The notes: generated from the sequence alone by a model not told the origin. A DNA stretch of 64,000 bases from Pieris napi (GCF_905475465.1 NC_062237.1:13316501-13380500), one strand, 5' to 3'; numbered from the stretch's first letter, positions 1 through 12,524 are shown. Made by a program: numbers and translations.

Positions 1-946
1 GATACCGATGCCGATACCGATATATCGGCGATACTTTGGGTTTGCCGATATATCGGCATCGGCGATATTTTCATTGCCGATTCACCGATACTTTTCAAAT
101 TTCACGCTTTAAAAAAATTATGTAAACGCGCATTTTGTATGATCTAGTTTGTTACAAACGAGCCACAGCCTATTGTTGCCCGAGAAATCTCCGCGTTTTA
201 TTCAGTTTGTTGTCTCTATCATTCGCTTGGGGACAAAGCATTATTATTTATGTATATATGTATTTCATTTTGCTAAACACTATTTATTTACTAAAACTTT
301 GTTGCATTACAATATAAAAATTGAACATAATTAAATGAAAAGGAGGGCAAAAATACATATTAAAAACTAAAAAAAGTCTACATGAAAAATAAAAAGTGTA
401 CATGAATCACGATAACAATTTACGATCAGTCTCAAATCAGCTAGTAGTTAGTACGAAAAACTCTTGTTGGATTGATTAGTAGACCAAAATTTTTACTCGA
501 GTCAACTATCTTTGCCAGCGCATAGTTATCAGATATTATGGCTTGCGGGAGATCATTGAGACTTTATTGAACGTAGATTTGAAGATCATTTAGTTGGCTT
601 TTAACTGCTATCGCGAGTAGTATTTTTTCGATACCAAATTTAATGAAATACAGAATTACAACAATATTATCATTGTTAATTTTAATTATTAACAGTTATT
701 TATTTAATTTTATTATAACTCTTAATTCTTAATTTCAGTAACACAACCTTTAAAATTATTCAAAGTTTGTGACTATTTTTTGAATATATATTTTTTAAAT
801 AAAAATTATAAACTTTAACTTAACTTGATATATTTTACCTTAATTTAATTTTAATTCAGTAAGCGTTGGTATCGGTATCGACGATATTCCTATAAGTGTA
901 TCGGCATCGGTATCGTATCGGCAAAAAAGCGTATCGATGCATCCCT
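1..946. mobile_element. hAT-like nonautonomous element, left end outside the window
   Basis: Both ends are built from CCGATACCGATGCCGATAC-type motifs in opposite orientation (1-110 and about 860-935). The right end closes with ATCGATGCATCCCTA, which resembles a hAT terminal repeat read backwards. The middle is AT-rich and holds only short overlapping frames (135-334) with no recognisable transposase. The left terminus and one copy of the expected 8-bp target duplication lie before base 1, so the class is inferred from the terminus alone. Confidence 0.5.
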
Positions 947-1037
947 ATCTGTGACCAATCAAAGATGAGTGAATTTGTGCCCTGCCTGTATATTTAGAAA
1001 AAAAATTGAGATTTATTGAAAATAAAACTGATTTTTT

Positions 1038-1574
1038 GAAGTGAAACTTCTTTAGGCGCATGAGGGTACAATTTTGACGGAACGTCACGAAGATGTGCAG
1101 CGTTTTTGTCGAAGAAAAGGGAGAGCGCGATTGAGACCGATTGAGAGATAGTGAGAAGGTTGAATTACCTTGTAGAAATTCTATTTTTATAATTATGAAA
1201 TATTAGTATTTTATATTTTAAGCAAAATAATTTATTGAAATCTCAAATGACGAATTTTAACTTAAAATACCACGTGTTTTTATTATCGAAGAAATAAATT
1301 TAAAAAATTAAATTTATAATTTGTATTAATTTTCGACACTTTTAATATTGTTATTAACAATTAATTTCATTAAATTCCTAAGATATGTATTATCTCACTT
1401 TTTCCCTCCCTCTAAGTCTCGGAAATCTAAAGTTTTAGATTTGTATAAATATTCAAAAAATTCAAAATTCTTTACTCAATAACAAGTTACATTTTTAGCA
1501 GATATGATATTATGGAGCCCCTGAACTAAATCTAGGGAGACCTGTACATCAGTTTGCCAAAGAAGTTTCACTTC
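1038..1574 (+). mobile_element. MITE with palindromic terminal repeats, copy 1
   Basis: It begins GAAGTGAAACTTCTTTAGGC and ends with the inverted GCCAAAGAAGTTTCACTTC. Each 13-bp terminus is itself a palindrome, GAAGT-GAA-ACTTC. The interior has no coding frame. The same element recurs at 6126-6537 and 48729-49190, with a shorter relative at 5427-5565. The superfamily is not recognised. Confidence 0.75.
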
Positions 1575-2493
1575 TAAATATAGAATACGGTTTCCACTAA
1601 TTTTGGATTTATTATCAACCTCAATGGCAAAAATTCAATTGGATTAACAAACATAATCAAGACTTATGTTCGTGAGGTTTCCTAATTTTTCAGGGGCTTC
1701 TATACAGTAAGGTCAATGACCTTCAAAGTGGATTAGGCTGGTAACGTCACTAATTCCCACGCGTCTATAAATAACGTGAGCCTGGAACCACTGTATACAG
1801 GAACAAATTCTGACGTCAAACAAATTTTAATAGGTATTTAAAATACTCTTTTGTATTTGGAATATTTGTCTTAGTAAAAATTATATTTTCTGAAAGTTTG
1901 GAAGTTTATTGATGATCATTTGAAAACATTTGTTAATAAACTTTATTACTAGGCTTTGGCTACTAGCCTAGGTTCAATATTATTTAAGAGCTTAAGTTTT
2001 CGATTATACTTTCATATATACAGAAAGTCTAATTAAAAAATTCATACGTTTTAATTAACTCTACTTCCTTTTCAATCCCCATGCAAAAGGTGAAGTGCCA
2101 TCTCAGACTAAGAAGGATTACGAGCGTGTTCATATCCTGAAAATCCTTTAAAGTTCTTGATGCGGATTAAATGCCTGCTAAGTTGTAAATTACCTTCTAG
2201 TAGGTACCTTCGTTACGGAATTTATTAAACTTAATAATATTTAGTACCAAATATCCCATAACAAAAAATATAATAATACATAAACAGAACATTTTAAAAA
2301 ATGTGTATATTCGGTAGGTTTGAGAATAGGGCGTAAACTAATTTTAATACCCCTACGTGATAAGGGTGGCTATAAATTTTTAATTAAATGTTTTAAGGAT
2401 TTGACATTTAAAAATACATATAATTCCTAATTGTTTTTACCATTCTACCAGAAATCCCTACTTTTAATAATGATATTAGTACTGTCATGTCAT

Positions 2494-2785
2494 GTGCTGG
2501 CCTAATGTCTTCAGTGTGCGACTCTCATCCCTGAGGTCGAAGTTCGGTCCCCGGCTTTGCACCTATGGACTTTTTGCCTATGTGCGCATTTAACATTCTC
2601 TCGAACAGTGAAGGACAACATCGTGAGGAAACCGGCTTGCCTTAGACTCTAAAAGTCGACGGCGTCAGGCACAGAAGGCTGATTACCTACTTGCCTATTA
2701 GGTTAACAAATGATTATGAAACAGATACAGAAATCTGAGGTCCAGACCTAAAGAGGTTGTAGCGCCATTGATTTATTTTATTTAT
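2494..2785 (+). repeat. tRNA-derived SINE copy 1
   Basis: The head TGGCCTAATGTCTTCAGTGT with a following box-B-like GAAGTTCGGTCC looks like a degraded tRNA polymerase III promoter. The body contains GTGAGGAAACCGGCTTGCC and the tail AGGTTGTAGCGCCATTGATT. Matching copies lie at 8201-8398 (-), 24430-24552 (-), 46738-47022 (+) and 53221-53463 (+). Confidence 0.75.
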
Positions 2786-2799
2786 TATTAGTACTCTCA

Positions 2800-2840
2800 T
2801 AACCTTTATACGGCAAAACAACGTTTGCGAGATCAGCTGG
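2800..2840 (+). mobile_element. Helitron 3' end fragment
   Basis: GGCAAAACAACGTTTGCGAG followed by ATCAGCTGG|T matches the terminal hairpin and 3' end of the Helitrons at 8981-9266 and 38400-38697. CTGG replaces CTAG here. Only the terminus remains. Confidence 0.45.
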
Positions 2841-3362
2841 TACCAATCTAAATCCAACAACATTATTACAGCTCACGAGTATTACAAGATTTAATCGGTC
2901 GATTAGGGTTCACATGAAAAGTTAATTGAATGGTTTCGCGTGATCCCTTTCAATTATGATAAGCTTTGACTATTTGAACTTTGACATTCACAATTACCTA
3001 CACCACTACATGCGTACCATGTTAAGTTCGTTAGATTTTTTTTGAACAGATCTCTATATTAAATCGAATATTTTGAGCCTTTTGAAATTGTGAGATATTG
3101 TAGTCGAAAGGCAAAACGATGGCTCGTTTCGTTTACATTCAACTGTATAGTCAACAGGATCTTTAGTCACTCAAATATAAAAATAAAAATGTGTATATTA
3201 ATTTTAAGTATAATATATGCATTACAATGTGTAAGATTTGTTGTTGGTTTTCGAGGGTTTAGCTCTTCCATAACAAACTTAATTATAAATTCCTTAAAAT
3301 ATATTTATATATATAATTTAATTACATCTTTTATTTTTGATTTTTTTAACTGTTATCAACAC

Positions 3363-3425
3363 GCCTGAGTGCATGAGTGAGTGTGTGGGTGCATATGTGT
3401 AGTGAGTGAGTGAGTGAATGAATAA
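3363..3425. repeat. GAGT/GTGA microsatellite
   Basis: Imperfect tandem GAGT units with GTGT interruptions, ending in GAATGAATAAA. Nothing else is seen here. Confidence 0.6.
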
Positions 3426-3544
3426 AGTGTGTAACTACATACTAGGTCTCAAATGCATCTCTAACACTGCGTAAGGTATGCTCATCCTTTAGTCCTATTT
3501 TCAGATTGTAGACGGTGAGCGGGTATATATTTTCTATATTCTAT

Positions 3545-3725
3545 ATTGGAAAGGATCAAGGGGAAGAAGGAAGGACGCCCCAAAGGTGGATAGAAGAAAT
3601 GGAAACGCTAGCAGGAAGCGAATGGAGAAAGCAAGCCATAGACAGAGTCAGTTGGATTGAGCTGGAGGAGGCCTTTACCCGTGAAGGGGTTCCGATCGAC
3701 GGTAGGTACTGAAGGTAGTAGGATA
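3545..3725 (+). pseudogene. RTE-type LINE ORF2 C-terminal fragment
   Basis: The frame at 3515-3712 reads GRTPQRWIEEMETLAGSEWR and then SWIELEEAFTREG. This matches the usual C-terminus of arthropod RTE-like endonuclease/reverse transcriptase proteins (GRP..RW.D......G..W...A.DR..W..L.EAF). It is followed by a GGATATA-type tail. Only the last 60 or so residues survive. A 5' endonuclease fragment of similar type lies at 9526-9882 on the other strand. Confidence 0.6.
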
Positions 3726-3793
3726 TAGGATATATAGGATAAAAAGATATATTTTGTTCATAGCATTGTCTTTGATTTACATAACCTTTACAC

Positions 3794-3990
3794 ATTTAAA
3801 GAGAAAACTTTTTAACCGGATTGAAGTTATGTATTATTATAAATTCACAAAAGACTTTTGTCTTCAGTCACCGTGACCACGCACGCTGTAAAGCACGCAA
3901 AACGTCGGATAAATTTAAAATTATGTTAAATAGTTGTAAATTTATAATAATACATAACTTCAATCCGGTTAAAAAGTTTTTTCTTTAAAT
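3794..3990. repeat. Fold-back element with 52-nt inverted arms
   Basis: Arms at 3794-3845 and 3939-3990 are inverted copies with about one mismatch (AACTTTTTAACCGGATTGAA and its complement). They enclose a 93-nt centre containing CACCGTGACCACGCACGCTG. It could be a fold-back MITE or the palindromic end of a larger retroelement. No target duplication is evident. Confidence 0.65.
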
Positions 3991-4039
3991 ATATTTGGTT
4001 TATAAAATGTAAGCTGTATATTATTTTTTTGTTCTTTTT

Positions 4040-4295
4040 ATGATTGGAAATTAAACAGGCTTTTTATTATTATTATTATAATGGTTGCAGCTTCTTACAA
4101 ACATTGTGTCAAACAAAAAACTTGGCGATTAAAAAGAGTGGCGGAGAGTTTATTGCCAGTTCTTCTCCTCCGTTCTACGCCCTTGATTTGAGACCAGGCA
4201 GTAGATATGTCAAATTAGAAGCATTTAATGTACATTTCTTTTTTGACGTTCATAAGTGTACATTGTACCTATATGAATAAATTATTTTGAATTGA
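4040..4295 (+). repeat. Retroelement 3'-tail-like repeat
   Basis: A TTAT run leads into AAAGAGTGGCGGAGAGTTTA, later TTGACGTTCATAAGTGTACA and AATAAATTATTTTGAATTG. The arrangement, ending in a polyadenylation-like signal, resembles the 3' end of a lepidopteran non-LTR element. The family is not certain and the 78-codon frame is not considered a gene. Confidence 0.4.
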
Positions 4296-5094
4296 ATTAT
4301 TTCTGTATTGGGGTATACAAGCGATGCGTAAAGGTTTTTTTCGAATTCCCTTTTTAATAATAAGAGCATATTGGAAGAGGCATCAATTTGGAGACATTAA
4401 TATCTACGAATCATACAATCTAATAAAAAAGTTCTCGCTCGCTCGGCCTCGGTTTCTCGTATGATCGAAAATGTAATTGAATTCTTATTTACAAAACGGA
4501 ATGTATGTCGAGTTACAATTTGACGAGCACCAGGTGAATTGAACCGCAGGGGAACTATTTCGGTGCCTGCAGCAAATTGAATAATCGCTTTGTTATTGAA
4601 TGACCCGGGGCACGGTCATTACGCAGAATCGAAACAATATTGAACTTCGACATTCGGCCCCATTTATGACAAGGGCAAAAGGCTCTTTCACGAAAATACT
4701 TCATCCATTTAGTTAAGAATATATGAGTGTTGGTATACAATCGGTCACGCACTTGAATTATTTTTACGTCTATTTATTCCCACGACACGTGATTATATCT
4801 GTTAATACAAAATAAATAAGTCGCAAACCAATGTTCAAGCCACTTCATTACTTTCATTCAAACAATAAAAATAACAATAAAAGAGACAGTAGACAGTAGT
4901 GTTGGAAATATTTTTTTAATTATAAATATTATCTCTTTAAATTTTAGTATTTTAATACATAGAATGCAACTGAAATGAGATCAGTACGTAATTTCATTAC
5001 TGAAAATTTGCACGTCATCGGCGAATACTGGAATGTTTCGGCCGAATTATTTCGTTAATGCTCTGTAAAATTGTATGACTATTTGATATAACGT

Positions 5095-5320
5095 TTATTT
5101 TTTAAACATCGTTCTACAACAGCACGATTTTTAAGGCAGTTTTTGCCGCGCACCACCACTATGTGGATCCAGCTGCCCACTGAAGTATTTCCGAACCAAT
5201 TCGACTTAGGGTCCTTGAAGAAAAGAGCGATGCTTAATAGGCCGGCAACGCACTCGCTCACTGAGAGTGTCCACGGGCGGCGCTATCACATGACATCAGG
5301 TAAGCCTGTTATATAAAAGG
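5095..5320 (+). pseudogene. Jockey/R1-like LINE ORF2 terminus
   Basis: The + strand reads LPTEVFPNQFDLGSLKKRA, the common C-terminal signature of insect non-LTR retrotransposon ORF2. It is followed by the lepidopteran tail motif GGCCGGCAACGCACT and GGGCGGCG. Only the extreme 3' end is present. Related tails occur near 20560, 50600 and 56196. Confidence 0.55.
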
Positions 5321-5426
5321 ATGGAGGAAAAAGCAGATAAATTTAAAATCGTGATATAAATTTATTGAGATATATACCGGAAGTAATACATATCAGTGTC
5401 ATACTAAACGTAGAAGTAGAAGTATT

Positions 5427-5565
5427 GAAGTTATACTTCTTTTAGCGCGTTAGGGTAAAATTATGAGAGTATTTTTTTTCTATTGTAAGTGTAGTTTTTT
5501 CTACAAACGTAGAATAAGGAGAAAGATACAATTTTGATCTTGTTACGCCAAAGAAGTATAACTTC
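5427..5565 (+). mobile_element. Short relative of the palindromic-TIR MITE
   Basis: It starts GAAGTTATACTTCTTTTAGC and ends GCCAAAGAAGTATAACTTC. The internal GCGCGTTAGGGTAAAATTAT parallels the subterminal GCGCATGAGGGTA of the longer copies. It is 139 bp long and has no coding capacity. Confidence 0.65.
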
Positions 5566-6125
5566 GAACGCGTGTACATAAGTACAGACACGTTTTTTTT
5601 CTTCATATAACTGTGTGTTCCATATTTGTAATTGTGTAGTAACAAATAAATATATATTTTTAAACGGCAACATTAATATAAATGTATTATTTATAAACTT
5701 TAATAATTTCCTTCCCAACCTTTTAGAGAATTTACATCCTTGTAAATAGAATATTTTCAGATAAATAAATAATTCATTATTAACACTGCACTATCGTGTA
5801 TTTAGTCAATTAAATTTTCAACAGCGTAAGAGCATAAAAATTATCGAGCAATGTTAGCACATTGTTTCAACGGCTTATTATACGATACGATAGAAATTTG
5901 TTGTTAATACGAGAAATTAAACATAAATAAAGCACGTTGGAAGATTTTAAGATCAATCAAAAATACTTCTACAAAATAATTGCTAGATGCCAAAAAATTA
6001 ACTTTTTTGTTAGAAGTTCAACTAACTTTTGTCTAATCTGGCACAGGTTTAAAGTGTATTTTCCGGTTTATGATAATATTCAAATCCTATCTGGACATGC
6101 ATGGTCGCTTATCTAAAACACTTTT

Positions 6126-6537
6126 GAAGTGAAACTTCTTTAAACGCATGAGGGTAAAATTTTTACGGAACGTCACGAAGATGTGCAGCGTTTTTTTCGA
6201 TGAAAAAGGAAAGTGTTTATGAGAGAGTGAGAAGGGTGAATTACCTTATAGATATTCTATTTTTAAAATTAAAATTTCGTAAATCGAAATTATTAAATAT
6301 TAGTACATATTTTATATTTTATGCTATGCCACGTGTTTTTATTGTCGAAGAAATAAATTAAAAAAAATAAATTTATAATTTGTATTAATTTTCGACACTT
6401 AATATTTTAATGACAATTAAATTCCTAAGATATTATCTTCCTCTTTCCCTCCTCTTAAGTCTCGGAAATCTAAAGTTTTAGATTTGTATAAATATGAACA
6501 AGAGTTAAAAATTAGTTTGCCAAAGAAGTTTCACTTC
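6126..6537 (+). mobile_element. MITE with palindromic terminal repeats, copy 2
   Basis: Same termini and subterminal sequence (ACGTCACGAAGATGTGCAGC) as the copy at 1038-1574, with internal deletions that shorten it to 412 bp. Orientation is the same as copy 1. Confidence 0.75.
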
Positions 6538-8200
6538 TGACTTGTGTACTTTGTACGCGTTAAATGTGCGAAGCTGTAAGACACTGTACCATGGTTCTCT
6601 TAGACATTAATAATAACAAAGAAACGAAAATATTAAATGAAAATAATATTTCTTCGGTCGTATCGGATAGTGTCAGACACTCTAACGGTTACGGCATCGC
6701 TATGGACTGTTGCAATTTCCTTTAGAAATAACAGTTCGTTAATTAAACCTAATCCGAGGTTCTACTTAACGCTGTACCTTAGTTTGCTTTAACACACAAT
6801 ATCCGCAGATATATTAACTCGATTTAAAAACAGAAAAATTCCCAATAATATTTTAAACCCAAGAAATAGATTCGAGATCATACAAAGACAATTCCTCTAT
6901 CAGATTGTATACATATTCATTTTATAATACTGAGAATTTTTGTGTAAGGATAGTGCTGAACTCTGGTAAAATTGTGGAAAAGGAAATGCAAAACGAAATT
7001 AAATTAAACAAAGCCACAAAACTGTGTCTGAATTAATTGTATCTCGATGTTACATTAGGAAGATTTGCACAAAATTACACCAGTTTTCGTTCAAAACATT
7101 TACTTATCACAAAATAGGTAAAGTAAATATCTAAGTGGTTAAAACGTCAATCAATACGGTATGATCAATAACAGAAACATCAAAGGTGAAAATTTAAGTT
7201 GTTCATCATTTTTTAGGTGATTTGGTATTTTTTCTTTAAAAAAATATGTATGTTAACGACACGTCGTACATATATGGGCCGTCAGTTCGACTCTATTTTT
7301 ACATAATACGTGTGTCTATCATTATACAATTAAAATCGGATTTCTTCGTTGATTAAATACTGACTTTATTATACACTAAGAACCTTTGGAGCAATGGTAC
7401 TTGAACCAAGCAAATTGCAAATCGCTTTTGTTATTTTTAAACTCGATAAAAAGTCAACGCAAAAGTATTGAAATACGAAACAATTATTCGCCGAAATATA
7501 AATTTATTTAACCAATTACTTATCTCATACGAAAAAACAAATGAAAGCGGATTATAAAACCTATTTTGAAATTATTAAATAATTTTATATTCAGATAAAA
7601 TCATTAAACATTTTCCACAATTAAATTACAACACATCACGTTAGCGGTAAGTGTTAGCCAATTCTCAAAGACGTGATAACAATATTAGCAACAAGGAACT
7701 GATACGAAGGTCAAATGTCGAATACTGAACGAGGTTTCGCTTTCATTCTTATTATCATTGTTCCAAATATTTATTTAAAACAGAGATTACGGTCTAATAT
7801 GTGTGAGAGTCTATAATGTGAGAGATTTACGTATAGGCTCGAGATTGAGATGCTACTACATTTCTTGTCGCCCATTACCAGTTAGAATTTAGTTCCGCTA
7901 CCGGCTAGGTTTTATATTATATTTTATTTTTAATATAATTAACTTCATTATCCACAAAATTATGAACAAATATTTCTTATTCTAACTTATTAACACACAG
8001 CATTTTTCCTATCTCTGATAATATTTTATTAAATTATTTGCTTCGCTACAAATCTCGTTTGTCCGTGGCTTAATCTATGATCACGACCTCAATAAAATCG
8101 GTTTAAAACAAGGAAGTCTATCATAACCTTTATATCAATGTTCTGCATTACAGGGCATCCATACTGAGTCACTGAGGACATTAAATAATCTCTATAATAT
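6538..8200. other. AT-rich stretch, no gene seen
   Basis: No open frame with recognisable protein similarity and no clear repeat boundary is visible. It probably belongs to the long first intron of the retm-like gene on the minus strand. Confidence 0.4.
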
Positions 8201-8398
8201 TAATGGCGCTACAACATCACGTCACATCAAACGTCGACTTCCGTCTAGGGCATGGCGGTTTCCTCACGATGTTTTCCTTTATCAAACGAGCGAGTAGTTA
8301 CATGCGCACATAGACAGCAAGTCCATTGGTGCACAGCCGGGGTCGAACCTACGACCCCAGGCATGAGTCGCACGTAGAAACCATTGGCAACACTGCTC
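8201..8398 (-). repeat. tRNA-derived SINE copy 2
   Basis: Read on the minus strand it gives the SINE head GAGCAGTGTTGCCAATGG, a box-B-like GGTCGTAGGTTCGACCCC, GTGCACCAATGGACTT and GTGAGGAAACCGCC. It ends with TGTAGCGCCATTA, so the tail segment is shortened. Confidence 0.7.
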
Positions 8399-8980
8399 AA
8401 TCCTATATGTAGTATTACTTTTAGTTTTAGCAAGAAAATTTTATAAAGATAGCGAAATTAAAATCGGTAATATTTACGAAAGCATTCAGAAGACGAGATA
8501 CCAAGACGCAATTAAAAAGTTTTAAAGAATTTATTTGCAGTTAGCGTAATTGGTATCTCGGACAATTATATCTCCATGGTCATTTGTATATAAAGTAGTG
8601 CTATTATGATAACGAAATGCAAAGAAATCACGACCTTGTGATTTAAACAAATAATAGTAAAGTGCCGACACTTAAGGAATAAGTATACAAACTTCAACTC
8701 TAAGAGTAAGTACATTCGAAAAGGACATGATATCTCCTTGTAATCAAACGTCCTCAATGACATCGTATTTATCTGACTGAATCTTAAAAGACAAAAACCT
8801 ATTGGCAGGTGAATCACCTTGCTTGCGATTATACATCGCAAGCGCCGCTTGCTGATATACACATCAATAATATATTATAGCAAAATTCTACACGTGCCAT
8901 CCGCGAGGACGCTACCACATTAAATATTAACGTGGCCAGCAATCCTTATAATGCAGCCAAATTAACACATCTATGCTATA

Positions 8981-9266
8981 TCTAATATATAAAATTCTCG
9001 TGTCACAATGTTCGTTCCCATACTCGCCCGAAACGGCTCGACCGATTCTTATGAAATTTTTATGCATCCACCAAAAAAAAAGTTTGTTGGATAAAATTTT
9101 ATATTTTTATGATACAACATATAAAAATAAATACAACCCCTAATTGTCAACCCTCTACGATCAACGCCTATTTTTTATTATTGTAGATAGTTATTTTTAT
9201 TGAACTAAAAAAATGTTTATTAGAAATAATATACATGGCAAAACAAAGTTTGCGGGGTCAGCTAGT
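8981..9266 (+). mobile_element. Nonautonomous Helitron copy 1
   Basis: It begins TCTAATATATAAAATTCTCG after an A. It ends with a GCAAAACAAAGTTTGC hairpin followed by GGGGTCAGCTAG and then T, which is the A|TC...CTAG|T arrangement of Helitrons. An interior CGAAACGGCTCGACCGATTC is shared in degraded form with the copy at 38400-38697. No Rep/helicase is encoded. Confidence 0.7.
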
Positions 9267-9525
9267 ATTATATAAAATAATATTTATTTCGAACTGTGTT
9301 AAAATACAAATGTGTTAGATTACAATATCAAGACGAGAAAATTAACAGAATTGTTGTGATTTTCTTTTTACCTTATCAATTCTATATTATTACTAATATT
9401 CTTTAAAAAGTAGATTTTTCTGATTGTAATTAGAACAACATCTAAGATACAACTAAAACCGCTAAAATTACGAAATGGCATCCCTCACTGACAACGTTGG
9501 TTCAGAGAGCGACTAAGAGAAGTAT

Positions 9526-9882
9526 TTATTTATTTATTTGTAGCCTTATATCAGAATTACAAAATATATATATTTTGTATTTCTGGTCTGCTATATGCTC
9601 TGAAACCCCCTGAAATTCAAGGATATTGTTTTTCATTTCTTTTAAATGTATCATGAAACTGACGCCATATTGTCCTGGGGTCTCTCCCTTAGAACATAGA
9701 ACAAACTCGCCATAGTCTTCTATTTTGTCGCCCATGCGCCTAACTTCACTGATTCCTATTATACTCCACTTTATGCTTTCCAGTGCCATTGTCAATTCTA
9801 ACAGACTATCGTCTCTTCTCAGTGTGCGTACATTAAAGGTTGCTATATAAATCTGGTTCTTTTGTTGCATAAAGAGCTGCAA
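9526..9882 (-). pseudogene. RTE-type LINE endonuclease fragment
   Basis: The minus-strand frame contains IATFNVRTLRRDDSLLELT, then IIGISEVRRMGD and GQYGVSFMIH. These match the N-terminal part of the apurinic-endonuclease-like domain of RTE elements (TYNVRTL...; the catalytic Glu motif SEVRR; GG.GF.V). It stops within the endonuclease domain and no reverse transcriptase follows, so it is a dead fragment. A TTTA/TTAT-rich run flanks it. Confidence 0.65.
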
Positions 9883-11612
9883 AAGAAACTAAAAAAGAAG
9901 TTTCGCAGGTCAGGCGTGGTGGGCTCTGAATGTGTGCTCTTAAATTTTTTTGATTAAATTTCCAAGATTGTAATTGCACGGCTCTTGAAGCACAATATAT
10001 TTTTATTATTAAGGTTTCCCATAAAAATAGATTTCTTTTCAAACTTAGATATGCTTCGAAATTTTACTAGCGAAAGATAATAAAACATTATTTGCTGAAA
10101 TTAATCTCGCTACTCCGTGAAAAATGTAGTTTAATTTCAAAATTAGGTTGCTAATTAATTACAGTCGTATTGTTTTTACAAGCAGCGGCCAATGAACCAA
10201 AGATCGCTGAAAATTGCCGAAAATGCTTGACCCACTTAGCGAGTCATTAGACATTGTTAATTTTAGTACCATTCTTCATTATCTCTTTGTTCGATAACCG
10301 AAAGATTATTTTTATATGAACGAACAGCCTTATGTAGCCTCTGCAACTACGAAAATATAAAGACAATATCTATAATTGAAAAATTTACTACTTTTATTCA
10401 TCAGCTCAAATGCAATAAATAATATAAATTAAAATAATTTCTAACATAATTAAATAAAATTGAATCAAAGCCAATAGCTAAATTCCAGTCTCGAAAGTAA
10501 TATCCTTCAAATCTGACTATTGCGATTCTCACGGCCATAAATACGATTTCTCTCCAACATAATCAATTTAGTCGGCAGAAAATTAAACATTCTTTAGACC
10601 AATTTTAGGCAAAGATTAGGTAAAACAAAACAGGATTGCTGAGTTTGAAATATATGTTGTATATTATACTAATATAGCATATTTATAAATAAAGCTTCAT
10701 GTACTAAAATCTAAATTAATCACATTTGTATTCTAACAATGCTACAGACCATATTTAAAAACAAGGGGTCATAACTTTTGTCACATCACTCAGTCCTCAT
10801 TTGTCCTTAAGTATTTTTAAGTATAGTATATAGTATATAGAGTATATATAGAGTCGTTAACTAAAACTTCCAATAACAATAGCAAAATCTTTATATGCAA
10901 CATCAGCACTGTAAATATTGCAAGAGCAAATAGCTTTGTTGTAAGATGATGTCAAAGTTCTTTAAAAACCCCTAGCAATGCATTATCTATAGTGGAGATT
11001 TATATAAAAAGAATAATCTAAAGGGCATACGGTCAAATGATATATATGCCCAGATTTTATATATAGAACTTTTATTTTTAATATAAATAAAGCATATCTT
11101 CTATAAAACAATGATTAATGACAATTTATATCCTATTGCCTCAATAAAAATGACAATAAACCGCCATTTACAAAGTAGTTATAAATAATTCAATTGACCT
11201 TTTACTTCCTCTACTAAACATATTCCATATATTATGCTTCAATGCTGACTTTTTCAGTATTTAAATCAACAATAACTTTACATATGGTTATAATAGGAAA
11301 ACCATATACATAGGTAGTATGCATACAGATAAAAAAATAATTACTGAAACAGATATGAATTATACTTAATCATTTATTTAACATAATATTTTTCAATGTT
11401 TGTCTAAGCATATTATAATTTTTTAAATTACTTTTAAAACCAGCTTGAATAAATCTTTGTTATTATACATAATTTGTAAACCTGGTAACGAGTTAAGAGA
11501 AATAATAATTCTTGAGACTTCAAACTCACATTACAGCAGTACCTTGTTGGTTTATCACATTAAAGTAAGGGAAATTATTACTCAAAATTGCAATAAGAAA
11601 ACTAAATCTTAC
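9883..11612. other. AT-rich stretch, no gene seen
   Basis: No coding similarity is visible. It follows the donor site of the retm-like first coding exon on the minus strand and is most simply that gene's intron 1. A short ATAGTATATAG run lies around 10820-10850. Confidence 0.4.
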
Positions 11613-11675
11613 CGCCATAACCATTTCGAAGGGATATTTGTGCACCCTCACGGAAGAAACGTACTCCTGCACCAT
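11613..11675 (-). CDS. retm: First coding exon of a retm / SEC14-like protein 1 homologue
   Basis: On the minus strand an ATG at 11675 opens a 21-codon exon reading MVQEYVSSVRVHKYPFEM, then VMA and the donor GTAAGA. The exon ends in phase 0. The peptide matches the start of the PRELI/MSF1 domain of SEC14-like protein 1 and Drosophila real-time, where MVQ.Y.SPVR.YKYPFE is near invariant and an exon break at this place is plausible. The family is thought to bind lipids through PRELI, CRAL-TRIO and GOLD domains. The remaining exons are not in the window and must lie to the left of base 1 unless missed in the repeat-rich first 11 kb. It is divergent from Uba1, with 849 bp between the two start codons. 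Confidence 0.75.
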
Positions 11676-12524
11676 GATTGCAATCACAGAAAATTCACTC
11701 AGTCAAAATAAGGACAAGGATCCTTTACACAACTTACTTCTTAGTTCATTCTGTTTATCAAAAAAAGTTTCGATAATAACCTCGATTTAATTGGACTTCC
11801 TTTCACTCACGACAAAACATTATGAAAATAAACGAACGCCAAACAAAAAATAACACGAATACACGTCAAGCCAAAAGCCAACAAAACAACAGCCAACAAC
11901 AGGCGAACTATGGATCCGCGTACTCCAAAAGTAAAAATGTATTTAGATTTTAGATGGAAACTGTCGTAGACGGACTGTCATGGTTGACATTTAACTATTA
12001 CACTGACGTAGGTCGATTATTCAAAAAGTAAACTTTTTCAAATCGACATTTTCTTTGGTAGTCTTTTTGTTTAGTATTGCATTAAAATAAGAAATACTTA
12101 CCAAATAAAAATTATTTTCTTTAAATATTTTAAAAAAGATACTATCTATGGCAACTGTCAAATAATAAAAAACTAAACGGCGAAAAGTTCTGACTTCTGA
12201 GTATTAATTTATTTGGTTCGCCGTTGAGTCATCCAAGTATGTAAATTAATATTATAATATTAAATAATTTTTATATAGTACATTCGCATTTAATAATATA
12301 TTTAATTTTGTTCATACAGTAAAAAATAATAACGCAAAAATACCTACATCCGGCAAATTTGACGTTTCTAATTCTTGTTGCTATCTTCAGAGCAGTGGCC
12401 AGTGAGTAAGCGAAGAGCGGCTTAGTGCGAGACGACCATTATCATTTCAAGATTTTAATATTTTCTGGTTTGAGCTAAAAAACAAAAACCAAAATTCCGT
12501 CAAAATTGTGCGCGTTCGTGCCCG
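11676..12524. promoter_or_regulatory. Divergent promoter region between retm-like gene and Uba1
   Basis: The two start codons face away from each other across 849 bp. The segment next to Uba1 (12361-12524) has higher GC and reads CTTCAGAGCAGTGGCCAGTG, a possible initiator region. No TATA box can be assigned with confidence. Transcription start sites are inferred, not seen. Confidence 0.5.

Noticed and set aside
135..334. Two overlapping 60-codon ORFs
   Set aside because: They lie within the hAT-like element, overlap in different frames and have no similarity.
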